DNA from: Microcaldota archaeon
GTDB lineage: Archaea > Micrarchaeota > Micrarchaeia > Anstonellales > J096
Assembly (NCBI GenBank): GCA_026396375.1
Contig: JAPLWW010000033.1
Location: 1 to 10,944, forward strand
Length of the DNA: 10,944 nt
Reading direction: 5' to 3'
The position numbers and the translations under genes are program-made. Under the pieces are notes generated by a model that ran no database searches, had not been told where the DNA came from, and worked only from the letters and a program-made list of their open reading frames with translations. Position 1 is the first letter of the stretch, and the number at the start of each line of letters is the position of its first letter. Shown here piece after piece: positions 1 to 6,370 of the stretch.

Positions 1-36
1 CTTTGTTGGCTCTGGCTGTTTTGATATCTGGGCCAT
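1..36 (-). CDS. Possible 5' end of a gene running off the left edge
   Basis: Only about 12 codons lie in the window, reading MAQISKQPEPTK on the minus strand, so no function can be given. The ATG at 36 is preceded by another ATG at 39. A T-rich TATA-like element (about 57-68) is centred about 26 bases upstream of 36, the spacing seen before most genes here. The stop codon of the ankyrin gene at 77 leaves a 40-base gap that would hold this promoter. The next gene upstream on the same strand also begins ATG GCC CA (MAQ), so the two might be tandem relatives, but 12 residues cannot show that. Confidence 0.35.
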   Translation of the reverse strand, partial: MAQISKQPEPTK

Positions 37-76
37 CATCTTATTGTGTACAAAAGGGATTAAAAATGAATGTTGT

Positions 77-490
77 TTATTCCCTTGCGCCTGCTGCCTT
101 CAGCAGCTCCCCTATCTCATTTTTGCAGTTTTCTTTTGCCCAGAACAGCGCGGTCCTGCCTGCGTTGTCCTTTGCATCGATATCGATGCCCTTGGATATC
201 AGGAGCCTGCAGATCTCCCTATAGCCGAAAAAAGATGCATCCATGAGCGCAGTCCTGCCGTTGCTGTCCCGCGCATTGATGATTGCGCCTGCATCCAGCT
301 GATTTCTTGCATGTTCCAGATTATTCTGACTGACTGCTGCAAATAAACTTGCATTGAGCGTGTCCTGGTCCTTTTGGGCAAATGGCCTTGCCTCTGTTCC
401 CAGCTTGAAGGCTGAAAGTTTTTTTGGATCGGCTGTGCTGATTGCGCCGGCATTTCCATCCTGCCTGTTGAAAAGAGCTGTTTGGGCCAT
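77..490 (-). CDS. Small ankyrin-repeat protein
   Basis: This 137-residue protein has an uncharacteristic N-terminal 45 residues followed by about three ankyrin repeats (about 46-75, 76-108 and 109-135). Typical repeat signatures are visible: DSNGRTALMDASFFG, EICRLLISKGIDIDAKD and NAGRTALFWAKEN. Ankyrin repeats are protein-interaction scaffolds; no catalytic motif, signal peptide or membrane segment is visible, so it is probably a cytosolic adaptor with an unknown partner. The ATG at 490 is the only Met before the repeats. Two T/A-rich stretches (about 504-512 and 513-523) could be the TATA box, the second at better spacing. It follows fibrillarin on the same strand with a 40-base gap but probably has its own promoter. 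A second, shorter ankyrin protein at 2800-3153 shares the NxSL...A and FWA features. Confidence 0.85.
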   Translation of the reverse strand: MAQTALFNRQDGNAGAISTADPKKLSAFKLGTEARPFAQKDQDTLNASLFAAVSQNNLEHARNQLDAGAIINARDSNGRTALMDASFFGYREICRLLISKGIDIDAKDNAGRTALFWAKENCKNEIGELLKAAGARE

Positions 491-530
491 ATTATTTTTC
501 TGTCTATAAAAAGGTTTTTTAATGTGACTG

Positions 531-1190
531 CTAATCCTTTATCCTCAAGACAAGGAACTCATGCTCCTTGTCAAAAGGCTCCAGATAGAATTTCTCCAGT
601 ATCTCAAAATCCTTGGAAAGGCTTTTCTCAATTTCCTCAAAGACCTTCTTTGGATCCTTTGACACGTCTATGCTCTGGCTCTTCACGCAAAGCATCGCGC
701 ATCCGCCTTTCTTCAGGAATTTCCTGCAGTTCATTGTCAAAATCCTGTCCTGATCTGGTTGCGCAACGTCCTGATATACAATATCAACATCCGGTATTTC
801 CTCATATTCTTCCGGCTTCCTTGCGTCAGCCACTATCGGCACTATGTTCTCCCGATGCTCAGCCAATTCCATCAATCTTTCTGCCATCTGGGGCGCTATC
901 TCTACCGCATATATTTCCCCTTCCCCAAGAATGTCCGAAAGGTGGCTGATTGTTGTCCCTGTCGATGCTCCCAGATAAAGGACCTTTGAGCTTTTTGAGA
1001 ATGGGAAATTCACCAGGCCTTTCCTTATCGCCCCGCAAAGCTTGCTCCTGAAAGGGTCCCATTCCCTGTATTCCACATTTCCTTCCCTCACAAGCTTCTC
1101 GCCGTAAACGCTTTTTCCCCTGATCCTGTTGACTGTGTAGATGTTCTTGCCGTTTGAATAGACATCCGGAAAAATTTCATTTAGGCTCAT
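531..1190 (-). CDS. flpA: Fibrillarin-like rRNA/tRNA 2'-O-methyltransferase
   Basis: This 219-residue protein is a fibrillarin, the SAM-dependent catalytic subunit of C/D-box sRNPs that methylates ribose 2'-OH in rRNA and tRNA under guide-RNA control. Family hallmarks appear in order: GKSVYGEKLV, then YREWDPFRSKL, the SAM-binding loop YLGASTGTTISHLSDI, the acidic YAVEIAP strand, IVPIVADARKPE, the signature DVAQPDQ with its catalytic Asp, the catalytic Lys in CVKSQSID, and a C-terminal LEPFDKEHEFLVL strand. It is close to the usual archaeal length of about 225-230 residues. The ATG at 1190 is chosen because the protein then starts just before conserved sequence and lies about 25 bases from a TATA element; longer upstream reading would run into the divergent gene. 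The Nop5/Nop56 partner gene, often adjacent in archaea, is not next to it here. Confidence 0.96.
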   Translation of the reverse strand: MSLNEIFPDVYSNGKNIYTVNRIRGKSVYGEKLVREGNVEYREWDPFRSKLCGAIRKGLVNFPFSKSSKVLYLGASTGTTISHLSDILGEGEIYAVEIAPQMAERLMELAEHRENIVPIVADARKPEEYEEIPDVDIVYQDVAQPDQDRILTMNCRKFLKKGGCAMLCVKSQSIDVSKDPKKVFEEIEKSLSKDFEILEKFYLEPFDKEHEFLVLRIKD

Positions 1191-1208
1191 GATAGCATAG
1201 GAAAAACA

Positions 1209-1233
1209 ATAATTTAAAAACAAAACCGGTTTT
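1209..1233. promoter_or_regulatory. Shared divergent TATA element and 12-base palindrome
   Basis: The 52-base gap between fibrillarin and the acetyltransferase contains a single A/T box at 1209-1220 (ataatttaaaaa). It is centred about 25 bases from the fibrillarin ATG (1190) and 28 bases from the GNAT ATG (1243), so it fits as the TATA box for both, each giving a leaderless or nearly leaderless transcript. Immediately to its right, 1222-1233 reads AAAACCGGTTTT, a perfect 12-base palindrome between the box and the GNAT start, which could be an operator. Position and symmetry are seen; function is inferred. Confidence 0.5.
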
Positions 1234-1242
1234 AATGATAGC

Positions 1243-1839
1243 ATGGAAGAGGCAGAGAAAAGGAAGGAGATGGAAAAGAAGATGGAGGCCCCTTCCGCGC
1301 TCAAAAGGAAGGAGCTTCTGGAGGACATGAAGATACTCAGCAGCAACGAGATCGTTGAGATAAAAAGATTGGACGAGGAGGACCTTGAGGAAGTAGTTAA
1401 GCTGATGAGAAAGGCACTTTTCGAGATAGGAAAAAAGGAGATGAAGGAGATAAAGGACATCCTGAAGCAGGGCCACAGCTACGGAGCCTATGTTGACCGC
1501 TTCATAATAGGAGTAGGCCTTGGATTCCCTATATATTTTGACAGGAGCGAGAAGTTTTTCAGCAGCGAAGAGGCCCCCAACGCGCTTTACATGGAGGATG
1601 CGGCTGTATTGATAGACTACCAGGGCAAAGGAGTTATAGAAATGCTTGTCGAGGAAAGGGAAAAGGAAGCAAGAGTAAACGGCCTGGAATATGTTGTTGG
1701 GATATCAGGAGATAATATAAATGGGGACATTAGGGCTGAGATAGAAAAAGGAGGGACTCTGATGCAGAAAAAATATCTCCAGCTCAATTACAGGTTTGCC
1801 AACACAGAAAGCGGCTTCGTTGTTTTCAAGAAAGTTTGA
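1243..1839 (+). CDS. GNAT-family N-acetyltransferase
   Basis: This 198-residue protein has a highly charged, probably helical N-terminal stretch (about 1-35) followed by a GNAT-like domain. The best evidence is the acetyl-CoA binding region at about 125-150: a beta strand (NALYMEDAAVLIDY), then QGKGV matching the family pattern Q/R-x-x-G-x-G/A, then a helix (IEMLVEEREKEARVNG) and the next strand (LEYVVGISG). The domain ends with QKKYLQLNYRFANTESGFVVFKK, typical of the GNAT strand pair where a second molecule packs. Acetyl-CoA use is inferred from the fold; the acceptor is unknown. It is divergent from fibrillarin with a 52-base gap. The 3' end overlaps the convergent ATPase gene by 14 bases. 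Confidence 0.8.
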   Translation: MEEAEKRKEMEKKMEAPSALKRKELLEDMKILSSNEIVEIKRLDEEDLEEVVKLMRKALFEIGKKEMKEIKDILKQGHSYGAYVDRFIIGVGLGFPIYFDRSEKFFSSEEAPNALYMEDAAVLIDYQGKGVIEMLVEEREKEARVNGLEYVVGISGDNINGDIRAEIEKGGTLMQKKYLQLNYRFANTESGFVVFKKV

Positions 1840-2455
1840 TCTTTTTCTCGAGTTTTTCAAAATCCGTTGTTAAGTCTTTTTCTGGCTTGTTTTCGATGAC
1901 TGCCAAAACAGGAATTCCGAACTTTTCGCAAAGGCCTTTGCATTTTTCCGCATAGTATTTTGAGATTTCATCAGGCCCTGAAACCAGAACCATTCCGTCC
2001 AATCCTCCTTCCTCCAAAAGGGTCATCGGGACATCTCCTATCCCAGGCGGAAAATCCGCCAAAAGAACATCCAGATTCCCGAACCTGGAAAAATTCAGAA
2101 GGTCCTTCAGGGCAGAGGCTGCCATTGGCCCTCTCCAAAGTATTGCCTCATCCCCTGTTATGTTTCCCATTGAGATTATTTTTATGCCTTCTTTTTCCAT
2201 CGGATAAAGCTCCTTTTTCTCGCTGCTTCCGAAAACTTTCCCTTCCAAACCGAAAACCTTGTGCAAAGACGGGCAGTCTATGTTGGCGTCAAGGATTCCA
2301 ACGGAATTATTTCTTGAAAGGAACCTTGCAAGGCTCACTGCAACCGTTGTTTTGCCAACTCCTCCTTTTGCTCCCCAGATTCCGATAAAGGATTTTATCC
2401 CTTTTGACTTGAGGCTTGGCTTGTTGATCCTGAAATTGACCTTTGCATTGCTCAT
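1826..2455 (-). CDS. Short Mrp/NBP35-type P-loop ATPase (Fe-S cluster assembly family)
   Basis: This 209-residue protein belongs to the ParA/MinD superfamily and most resembles Mrp/ApbC/NBP35 iron-sulfur scaffold and carrier ATPases. Visible motifs are the deviant Walker A GAKGGVGKTT (28-37), LDANIDCPSLHKVFGL (55-70, the usual DADIxGPS region), SMGNI...LWRGPMAASALKDLL (95-120, the Mrp WRGP motif) and LLADFPPGIGD (131-141, Walker B and switch). Mrp proteins normally continue after IEN(M) with a CxxC cluster-binding motif and about 80 more residues; this one stops shortly after VIENKPEK and has no CxxC. The chosen ATG at 2455 overlaps the upstream DUF59 stop as ATGA, indicating translational coupling; an upstream in-frame ATG at 2509 would lie within DUF59. 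The usual N-terminal DUF59 domain of bacterial Mrp is the separate neighbour here. Confidence 0.88.
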   Translation of the reverse strand: MSNAKVNFRINKPSLKSKGIKSFIGIWGAKGGVGKTTVAVSLARFLSRNNSVGILDANIDCPSLHKVFGLEGKVFGSSEKKELYPMEKEGIKIISMGNITGDEAILWRGPMAASALKDLLNFSRFGNLDVLLADFPPGIGDVPMTLLEEGGLDGMVLVSGPDEISKYYAEKCKGLCEKFGIPVLAVIENKPEKDLTTDFEKLEKKIKLS

Positions 2456-2769
2456 GGATTCACGCCAAGCATCCTTTTCGCCTTTTCGCTCATCCTTTCC
2501 TGCGTCCAAGGCGGATCCCAGACAAGCTCAACAGTGACAGTCTCAACAGACTCCACCTTTTCCAAGGCCTGTTCTACATCCATGAGGATAACGCCCATCA
2601 ACGGACAGGCAGGGGTTGTCATTGTCATCTTCACAGTCGCCCTTTTCTGCCTAAGGTCAACATCAACGCCATAGACAAGGCCAAGGTTGACTATGTCTAT
2701 GCCTATTTCAGGGTCAATGACAGTTGAAAGCTTTTCCATTATCTCCTTTTTCGCCTTTTCAGGATCCAC
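2452..2769 (-). CDS. MIP18/DUF59-family iron-sulfur assembly protein (SufT/PaaD-like)
   Basis: This 105-residue protein carries the DUF59 signatures: VIDPEIGIDIVNLGLVYG (17-34), MTMTTPACPLMG with the conserved reactive Cys55 (48-59), and the C-terminal WDPPWTQERMSEKAKRMLG (84-102). Relatives such as MIP18/CIA2 and SufT act in maturation of iron-sulfur proteins, which suits its coupling (ATGA overlap) to an Mrp-type ATPase. The start is a GTG at 2769; a TATA element (about 2790-2799) centred about 25 bases upstream supports a leaderless transcript starting at this GTG. An internal ATG at 2739 has a GGAG very close to it, but starting there would remove part of the first helix before DPEIG. The length is typical for a stand-alone member. 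Confidence 0.93.
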   Translation of the reverse strand: MDPEKAKKEIMEKLSTVIDPEIGIDIVNLGLVYGVDVDLRQKRATVKMTMTTPACPLMGVILMDVEQALEKVESVETVTVELVWDPPWTQERMSEKAKRMLGVNP

Positions 2770-2787
2770 AATTGAGGTTGGCGTGAA

Positions 2788-2800
2788 ACGTTTAAAACAC
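2788..2800 (-). promoter_or_regulatory. TATA element for the DUF59-ATPase pair
   Basis: On the minus strand this reads GTGTTTTAAACGT, centred about 25 bases before the GTG at 2769. It begins right where the upstream ankyrin gene ends, so the Fe-S pair probably has its own promoter. The spacing is the main reason for accepting the GTG start. Confidence 0.5.
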
Positions 2801-3153
2801 TAGCCTTTGGCGCATTCGCTGAATAATTTCATGAATGAACTGAATGATTCCTTTCCCATAGTTTCATTTATCTTTTCGATTGATTCTATGAATCGAATAA
2901 GATTCATGTCTTCATGGTACACTGCCCAGAAACGAGAGTTTCTTCCTATAATATCTTTTGAAGTGATATCTGCTCCTGCCTTAATGAGCCGGATTATCTC
3001 TTCCTTGTCGCCGTCTTTCGCGGCATGCCAAAGGCTATTATTAAGCCTTATCTGTTCTTCTATAAGAGATGTCTGTTTTTCGCTTGGAATTATATCAGCT
3101 TTGGATTGTTTCCTTGCCTGAATATCCTTTTGGAACGGCTTCCTTTCCTGCAT
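2800..3153 (-). CDS. Small ankyrin-like protein
   Basis: From the ATG at 3153 this is a 117-residue protein: a charged, Lys/Gln-rich N-terminal 35 residues, one recognisable ankyrin repeat (about 39-68, NNSLWHAAKDGDKEEIIRLIKAGADITSKD), a degenerate second repeat (IIGRNSRFWAVYHEDMNLIRFIES), and a helical C-terminus. It is probably an interaction module, partner unknown. The start is uncertain: in-frame ATGs also exist at 3162 and 3195, and the frame is open to a TTG at 3297. I prefer 3153 because a TATA-like CTTTTAACC (about 3174-3183) lies about 26 bases upstream. The longer readings would add a hydrophobic, proline-rich segment. It resembles the protein at 77-490 (shared FWA and NxSL...A pattern), so the two may be paralogues. 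Confidence 0.7.
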   Translation of the reverse strand: MQERKPFQKDIQARKQSKADIIPSEKQTSLIEEQIRLNNSLWHAAKDGDKEEIIRLIKAGADITSKDIIGRNSRFWAVYHEDMNLIRFIESIEKINETMGKESFSSFMKLFSECAKG

Positions 3154-3338
3154 GATTCTCATTGGCACAAAAGGGGTTAAAAGCAATTCGCCCATGAAAA
3201 AAACTAACAGAGGCAAGGTTAGTCTTGGTTGGGGTTGGAGCTTTAAGGGGGCCGCTAGACTGAATAAGATCCTTACAGAAAACAACAAAATAGGCAACCT
3301 TTAAAAATTCAACTACTCAATAGGAAACTGGTGTAAAC
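3154..3338. other. Divergent intergenic region with G-rich tract
   Basis: About 185 bases separate the ankyrin-like start (3153) from the plus-strand small-protein start (3339). The region contains a TATA element for each direction (about 3174-3183 minus; ctttaaaaatt at 3299-3309 plus) and a G-rich tract at 3217-3238 with GG-N8-GG-TT-GGGG-TT-GG. On the minus strand the frame of the ankyrin protein stays open across much of it, so part could be coding if a longer start is used. Confidence 0.45.
3299..3309 (+). promoter_or_regulatory. TATA element for the 3339-5685 gene cluster
   Basis: The sequence ctttaaaaatt is centred about 35 bases before the ATG at 3339, which would leave a leader of roughly 9 bases. 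A GGTG at 3330-3333 near that leader could serve as a weak ribosome binding site. The following three genes abut or overlap, so this is the likely promoter for all of them. Confidence 0.45.
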
Positions 3339-3581
3339 ATGGGATTAATGGACTGGTTAAATTCTTTCCTGGGAAGGAAGGAAGAGAACGAGATAAAGCT
3401 TGAACCAGACGGAGTCAAGGAGTTTGAGAGCAACGAAGAAATCCAGACCGATATCAAAGAAACCCTTGAAGAGCCTAAGCCTGAGGAAGACGCTGTAATG
3501 GAGGAAATGAAGCAGGCGAAGCCTGTCAAAGCCTCGAGGGCCAAGGCAAGATCAAAATCAAGGAAAAAGGGAAAGAAGTAA
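3339..3581 (+). CDS. Small charged protein with basic tail, function unknown
   Basis: This 80-residue protein is not recognised. It has three compositional zones: a hydrophobic/amphipathic start (MGLMDWLNSFLG, 1-12) that could be a short helix binding a membrane or partner; a strongly acidic middle (about 14-58, rich in Glu); and a basic end (about 61-80, KASRAKARSKSRKKGKK). No Cys pair or enzyme motif is present, and most of it is probably disordered. Its TAA at 3579-3581 directly abuts the ATG of the GTPase gene at 3582, so the two are probably co-transcribed and coupled. The basic tail resembles the tail of the TFE protein at 5697-6362 in composition, which may be a lineage habit rather than homology. 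Confidence 0.75.
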   Translation: MGLMDWLNSFLGRKEENEIKLEPDGVKEFESNEEIQTDIKETLEEPKPEEDAVMEEMKQAKPVKASRAKARSKSRKKGKK

Positions 3582-4199
3582 ATGTTGATCGGGATAGTCG
3601 GGAAGCCAAACTCCGGCAAATCCACTTTCTTTTCAGCAGCAACCCATGTGGAAGTGAAGATTGCCAATTACCCATTCACAACAATAGAGCCCAACAAGGG
3701 AGTGGGCTATGTGAGGAAAAGGTGCCCCTGCTCTGAATTGAAGAACAATTGCAACCCACAGGACTCGGCATGCATAAACCACATAAGGATGATACCCATA
3801 CCACTGCTGGACGTGGCTGGAATAGTTCCTGATGCGCACCAGGGAAAAGGCCTGGGTTTGCAGTTCCTGGATGACATGAGGCAGGCGGACGGGATAATAA
3901 TAGTCGTTGACGCCTCTGGAGAGACTGACCTTGAGGGAAACCCGAACCCATCTGACCCTTCAAAGGAGGTTGAGCTTATTGAAACCGAGCTCAGGGAATG
4001 GATAAAAAGCATAATTTTGAGAAACAGGAAGGACTATGAACACAGGCCGGTGGACAAGCTTATCGAAGTGCTATCCGCGCTAAAGATAGACAACGACGCG
4101 ATGGTAAAATTCGTGGATTCCTTAGGAATGGACAAGAACAAGATAATGATGGACGAGGAGATAGCCGGAAGGAGCAAAGGAAAGCCCTGGAAAACATAA
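3582..4199 (+). pseudogene. ychF: YchF/OLA1-like archaeal GTPase, 5' part of a broken gene
   Basis: This reading frame gives 205 residues with the N-terminal G domain of the archaeal YchF-like (Obg-related, COG0012) family. Visible motifs are the P-loop GKPNSGKST (7-15), the switch region NYPFTTIEPNKG (29-40), the archaeal Cys cluster RCPC...C...C (47-64), and G3 DVAGIVPDAHQGKGLGLQFLDD (77-98) followed by IIIVVDASGETD. The family is normally about 390-400 residues with a helical insertion, a G4 NKxD motif and a C-terminal TGS domain. Homology fails near residue 192; this frame then ends after GRSKGKPWKT. The NKxD region is absent, while the TGS part continues in another frame. The start ATG abuts the previous stop. 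As written, this is a truncated, probably non-functional G domain, unless the break is a sequencing or assembly error. Confidence 0.85.
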
Positions 4200-4516
4200 A
4201 GAAGTTCGTTGAATCCAACAAGGGAACAGGAGTCATCAGCGCCCTTAATGCTGTTGTCTTTGATTTGCTTGGCTTGATCACCGCATATCCGGTGGAGGAC
4301 GAGGGCAAATGGATGGACAAGAAGGAGAACGTGCTTCCCAACGTGAAGCTGATAATGAAAGGCAAGAGCGCGCATGATTTGGCTGGTTTGATACATACTG
4401 ACATCGCAAATGGCATGCTCTACGCCATAGACGGAAGGAGCAAGATGAAGATAGGCAAGGACTATATTATTAAAGATTTGGATGTAATTAAGATTGTTTC
4501 TGCTTCAAAGAAATGA
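4166..4516 (+). pseudogene. YchF/OLA1-like GTPase, 3' part with TGS domain, shifted frame
   Basis: Family similarity resumes in a different frame (positions congruent to 4166): RKEQRKALENIKKFVE, then GTGVISALNAVVFDLLGLITAYP, then a TGS domain with NVLPNVKLIMKGKSAHDLAGLIHTDIANGMLYAIDGRSKMKIGKDYIIKDLDVIKIVS. The TGS domain in this family contributes to ribosome or RNA contacts. The frame overlaps the 5' part in the 4166-4199 stretch. If it were translated independently, the first usable start is a TTG at 4265, with no convincing ribosome binding site. Compared with the usual family layout, about 90-110 residues between the two parts are missing, including NKxD, so a simple one-base shift does not explain the break. 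Its stop TGA overlaps the ATG at 4513. Confidence 0.8.
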
Positions 4517-4533
4517 AGCCTGAGGTAATATAT

Positions 4534-5685
4534 ATGAAAATGATAATTGCAGTTTTGGCAATGCTAGTATTATTCTTCGGATGCGTGGACAATGTCATTT
4601 ATGGATCTAATGACAATAAGGCAAACGCGACAGGCGTCTTCAACAAAAGCATCAACGGATACGTTTCGCTTATGAGGAATACTGGCGCATATTCCGCAGT
4701 TTTCTACAACGAGATAAACGGCAAGAGTTCCGGAGTTTCAGTTGCAAAGAACAATGAAGACTACCAGGTCCTGCTCAGCTCGGATATGTATTCATGGACC
4801 CTGAAGAATGTCAAGGGAACGCAGTATCTGTGCTTAGAATTTAATGGAAGGAAGGAATGCTCCTCAAATATCACTGCAACAACTGCGCCAATCGCAAACA
4901 ACCTTGCAACGGCGGTATTCTCAAGCCAGTATGAGGACATGACGGAAATCAAGTATAACAGCTTAATGAAGCATAATTCAATAAACATGATAAGCTTCAA
5001 TGAAAGCGAGGACAGCTACATTTTTGACATAAACTATTCCTTGAAGGACCTTACAGGGGAGGAGCTTTCAAGGATATTCCTTTCCCCAACATCCTCTGCA
5101 ATGGCAATAAACAACTTCAGGGAAAAGATGGTGTTCAGGAAAAGCGACTACCTCAGGACAAATGATGAGCTGATATACAATTACCTTGGCAGCAGCAACG
5201 ACGAGATAAGCGGAATAAGGAACTTCAGCTATGGAAAACAGGAAATATCGGCGCCTGCAAATGTCAGCGAGGACAAATTCAATGTCCTGCTCAGCGATTT
5301 CAACGACTTCTGGACAAGATACACCTCTGCGAAAACAGACGACGACTATAAGCAGATCGCGATAGAATTCAAGATGCCCCAGTTCTGCAAAAAGACCTCA
5401 AAGGTCCTTGAGTGCATAGACGCATACACTGCAATGACAAAGGATGCTAGGGGATGCGATTATTTGAATGCAACTGAAAAAGATACCTGCTACTACAATT
5501 TCGGGACAATAGACAGTAAAAAATACTGCGACAGCGTGGTAAACGAAACCATGAGGCAGGATTGCATTTCAAAAAGCAACAGTGCTTCAAACCAGACTGC
5601 CGCAAAAAACCAAACGGCCAACAATAGTGTAACAAACGGCACAATAACGAACGAGACTGTCAAGAATTACATAGTGTACAGCTGA
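4534..5685 (+). CDS. Sequon-rich lipoprotein, function unknown
   Basis: From the ATG at 4534 this is a 383-residue secreted protein. It has a signal peptide (MKMIIAVLAMLVLFFGC) whose lipobox LFFGC predicts lipid anchoring at Cys17 on the cell surface. I chose 4534 over the ATG at 4513 because GAGGT (4522-4526) sits seven bases before it and the signal peptide then has a normal N-terminus; 4513 would overlap the upstream stop as ATGA. The mature part is not recognised. It contains 14 N-x-S/T sequons, five of them packed in the last about 30 residues (NQT, NQT, NNS, NGT, NET). Towards the C-terminus, spaced cysteines (C-KKTSKVLE-C, CDYLNATEKDTCYYNFG, KKYC, RQDC) resemble the Cys/Tyr-Asn spacing of surface proteins common in DPANN. 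It is probably an extracellular structural or binding protein. Confidence 0.85.
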   Translation: MKMIIAVLAMLVLFFGCVDNVIYGSNDNKANATGVFNKSINGYVSLMRNTGAYSAVFYNEINGKSSGVSVAKNNEDYQVLLSSDMYSWTLKNVKGTQYLCLEFNGRKECSSNITATTAPIANNLATAVFSSQYEDMTEIKYNSLMKHNSINMISFNESEDSYIFDINYSLKDLTGEELSRIFLSPTSSAMAINNFREKMVFRKSDYLRTNDELIYNYLGSSNDEISGIRNFSYGKQEISAPANVSEDKFNVLLSDFNDFWTRYTSAKTDDDYKQIAIEFKMPQFCKKTSKVLECIDAYTAMTKDARGCDYLNATEKDTCYYNFGTIDSKKYCDSVVNETMRQDCISKSNSASNQTAAKNQTANNSVTNGTITNETVKNYIVYS

Positions 5686-5692
5686 ATCTTAA

Positions 5693-5698
5693 TTTTTT
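5693..5698 (+). terminator. T-run after the lipoprotein gene
   Basis: Six consecutive T follow the lipoprotein stop (5683-5685) within the 11-base gap between two convergent genes, and extend over the TFE stop. Archaeal termination often uses U-runs without a hairpin. There is no stem-loop here, so this is a weak call. Confidence 0.3.
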
Positions 5699-6362
5699 AC
5701 TTCTTCCTTTTCTTTGTTTTCTTTGATTTGCTTGGTTTAGAATTCAGATTTTTGGATTTTGCTTTTGAGGATTTTGCCCCTGCCTTCCTTATTTCCCTCC
5801 CTGGCCTGGGCCTGTTCTTGTCAACAGGATGCTTTACCACTGGATTCGGCGCATGCCTGAGGGCGTTCCTCGGCCTCCCGAAATGCCTGTCTATTACGGA
5901 AACGTCAACCAGCTCCATGCCGGTTTGGCAGGAGGGGCACTTGAAGGAGAGGTTCATCGCATCGTCAAAGGAGAAATTGGTCCCAAGCCCGCAGCCTGGG
6001 CAGTAATAGTGTTCATCGTTGATCAGATGCGCATACTTTATCCTTGCGTCCTGGTTCTTCACAGTGGAATTGATCCATTCCCTGAACTTGCTCTTGTCTA
6101 TCGACCAGTTGTAGTAGAACCAGCCAGTGTCTTCATTCTTTGTCCTGTTGTAGTAAGTGATGCCCAATTCATTGAGCTTGTTAAGAACAGATCTAACGTC
6201 GCTTACCTTAAGCTTCAGCATTTCTGCTATCTTCTCATCCTCAGTATCCTTCTTGAGAAGCTTGAGTATGTCTATCGCATTTTCTCCGGCAGAATTGATC
6301 AGCTCCTTCCTGATTACATTGTCAACAAGGAAAGAATCGATGTCATCTGTCTTTTTGGACAT
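5697..6362 (-). CDS. tfe: Transcription factor E (TFE-alpha), with extended basic tail
   Basis: This 221-residue protein is the archaeal TFE, homologous to TFIIE-alpha, which helps RNA polymerase open promoter DNA. The N-terminal winged helix (about 10-90) includes EDEKIAEMLKLKVSDVRSVLNKL and the hallmark GWFYYNW (80-86). A linker helix is followed by a zinc ribbon with C121-x2-C124 and C142-x2-C145. Most archaeal TFEs are about 170-190 residues and end after the ribbon; this one adds about 65 residues (about 155-221), rich in Lys, Arg, Ser and Pro and ending KKTKKRKK, probably disordered and DNA- or RNA-binding. The ATG at 6362 is preferred over the adjacent GTG at 6365. A/T-rich boxes lie about 15-24 bases upstream. 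It is divergent from the membrane protein gene at 6441. Confidence 0.95.
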   Translation of the reverse strand: MSKKTDDIDSFLVDNVIRKELINSAGENAIDILKLLKKDTEDEKIAEMLKLKVSDVRSVLNKLNELGITYYNRTKNEDTGWFYYNWSIDKSKFREWINSTVKNQDARIKYAHLINDEHYYCPGCGLGTNFSFDDAMNLSFKCPSCQTGMELVDVSVIDRHFGRPRNALRHAPNPVVKHPVDKNRPRPGREIRKAGAKSSKAKSKNLNSKPSKSKKTKKRKK

Positions 6363-6370
6363 CACATCAC

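Noticed and set aside
3..224. Plus-strand frame with a signal-peptide-like start
   Set aside because: It runs antisense into the ankyrin gene, starts at a TTG near the edge, and shows no domain; the minus strand explains the region better.
4150..4265. Programmed ribosomal frameshift in the YchF-like gene
   Set aside because: No convincing slippery site or stimulatory structure is visible, and a frameshift would still not restore the missing NKxD region.
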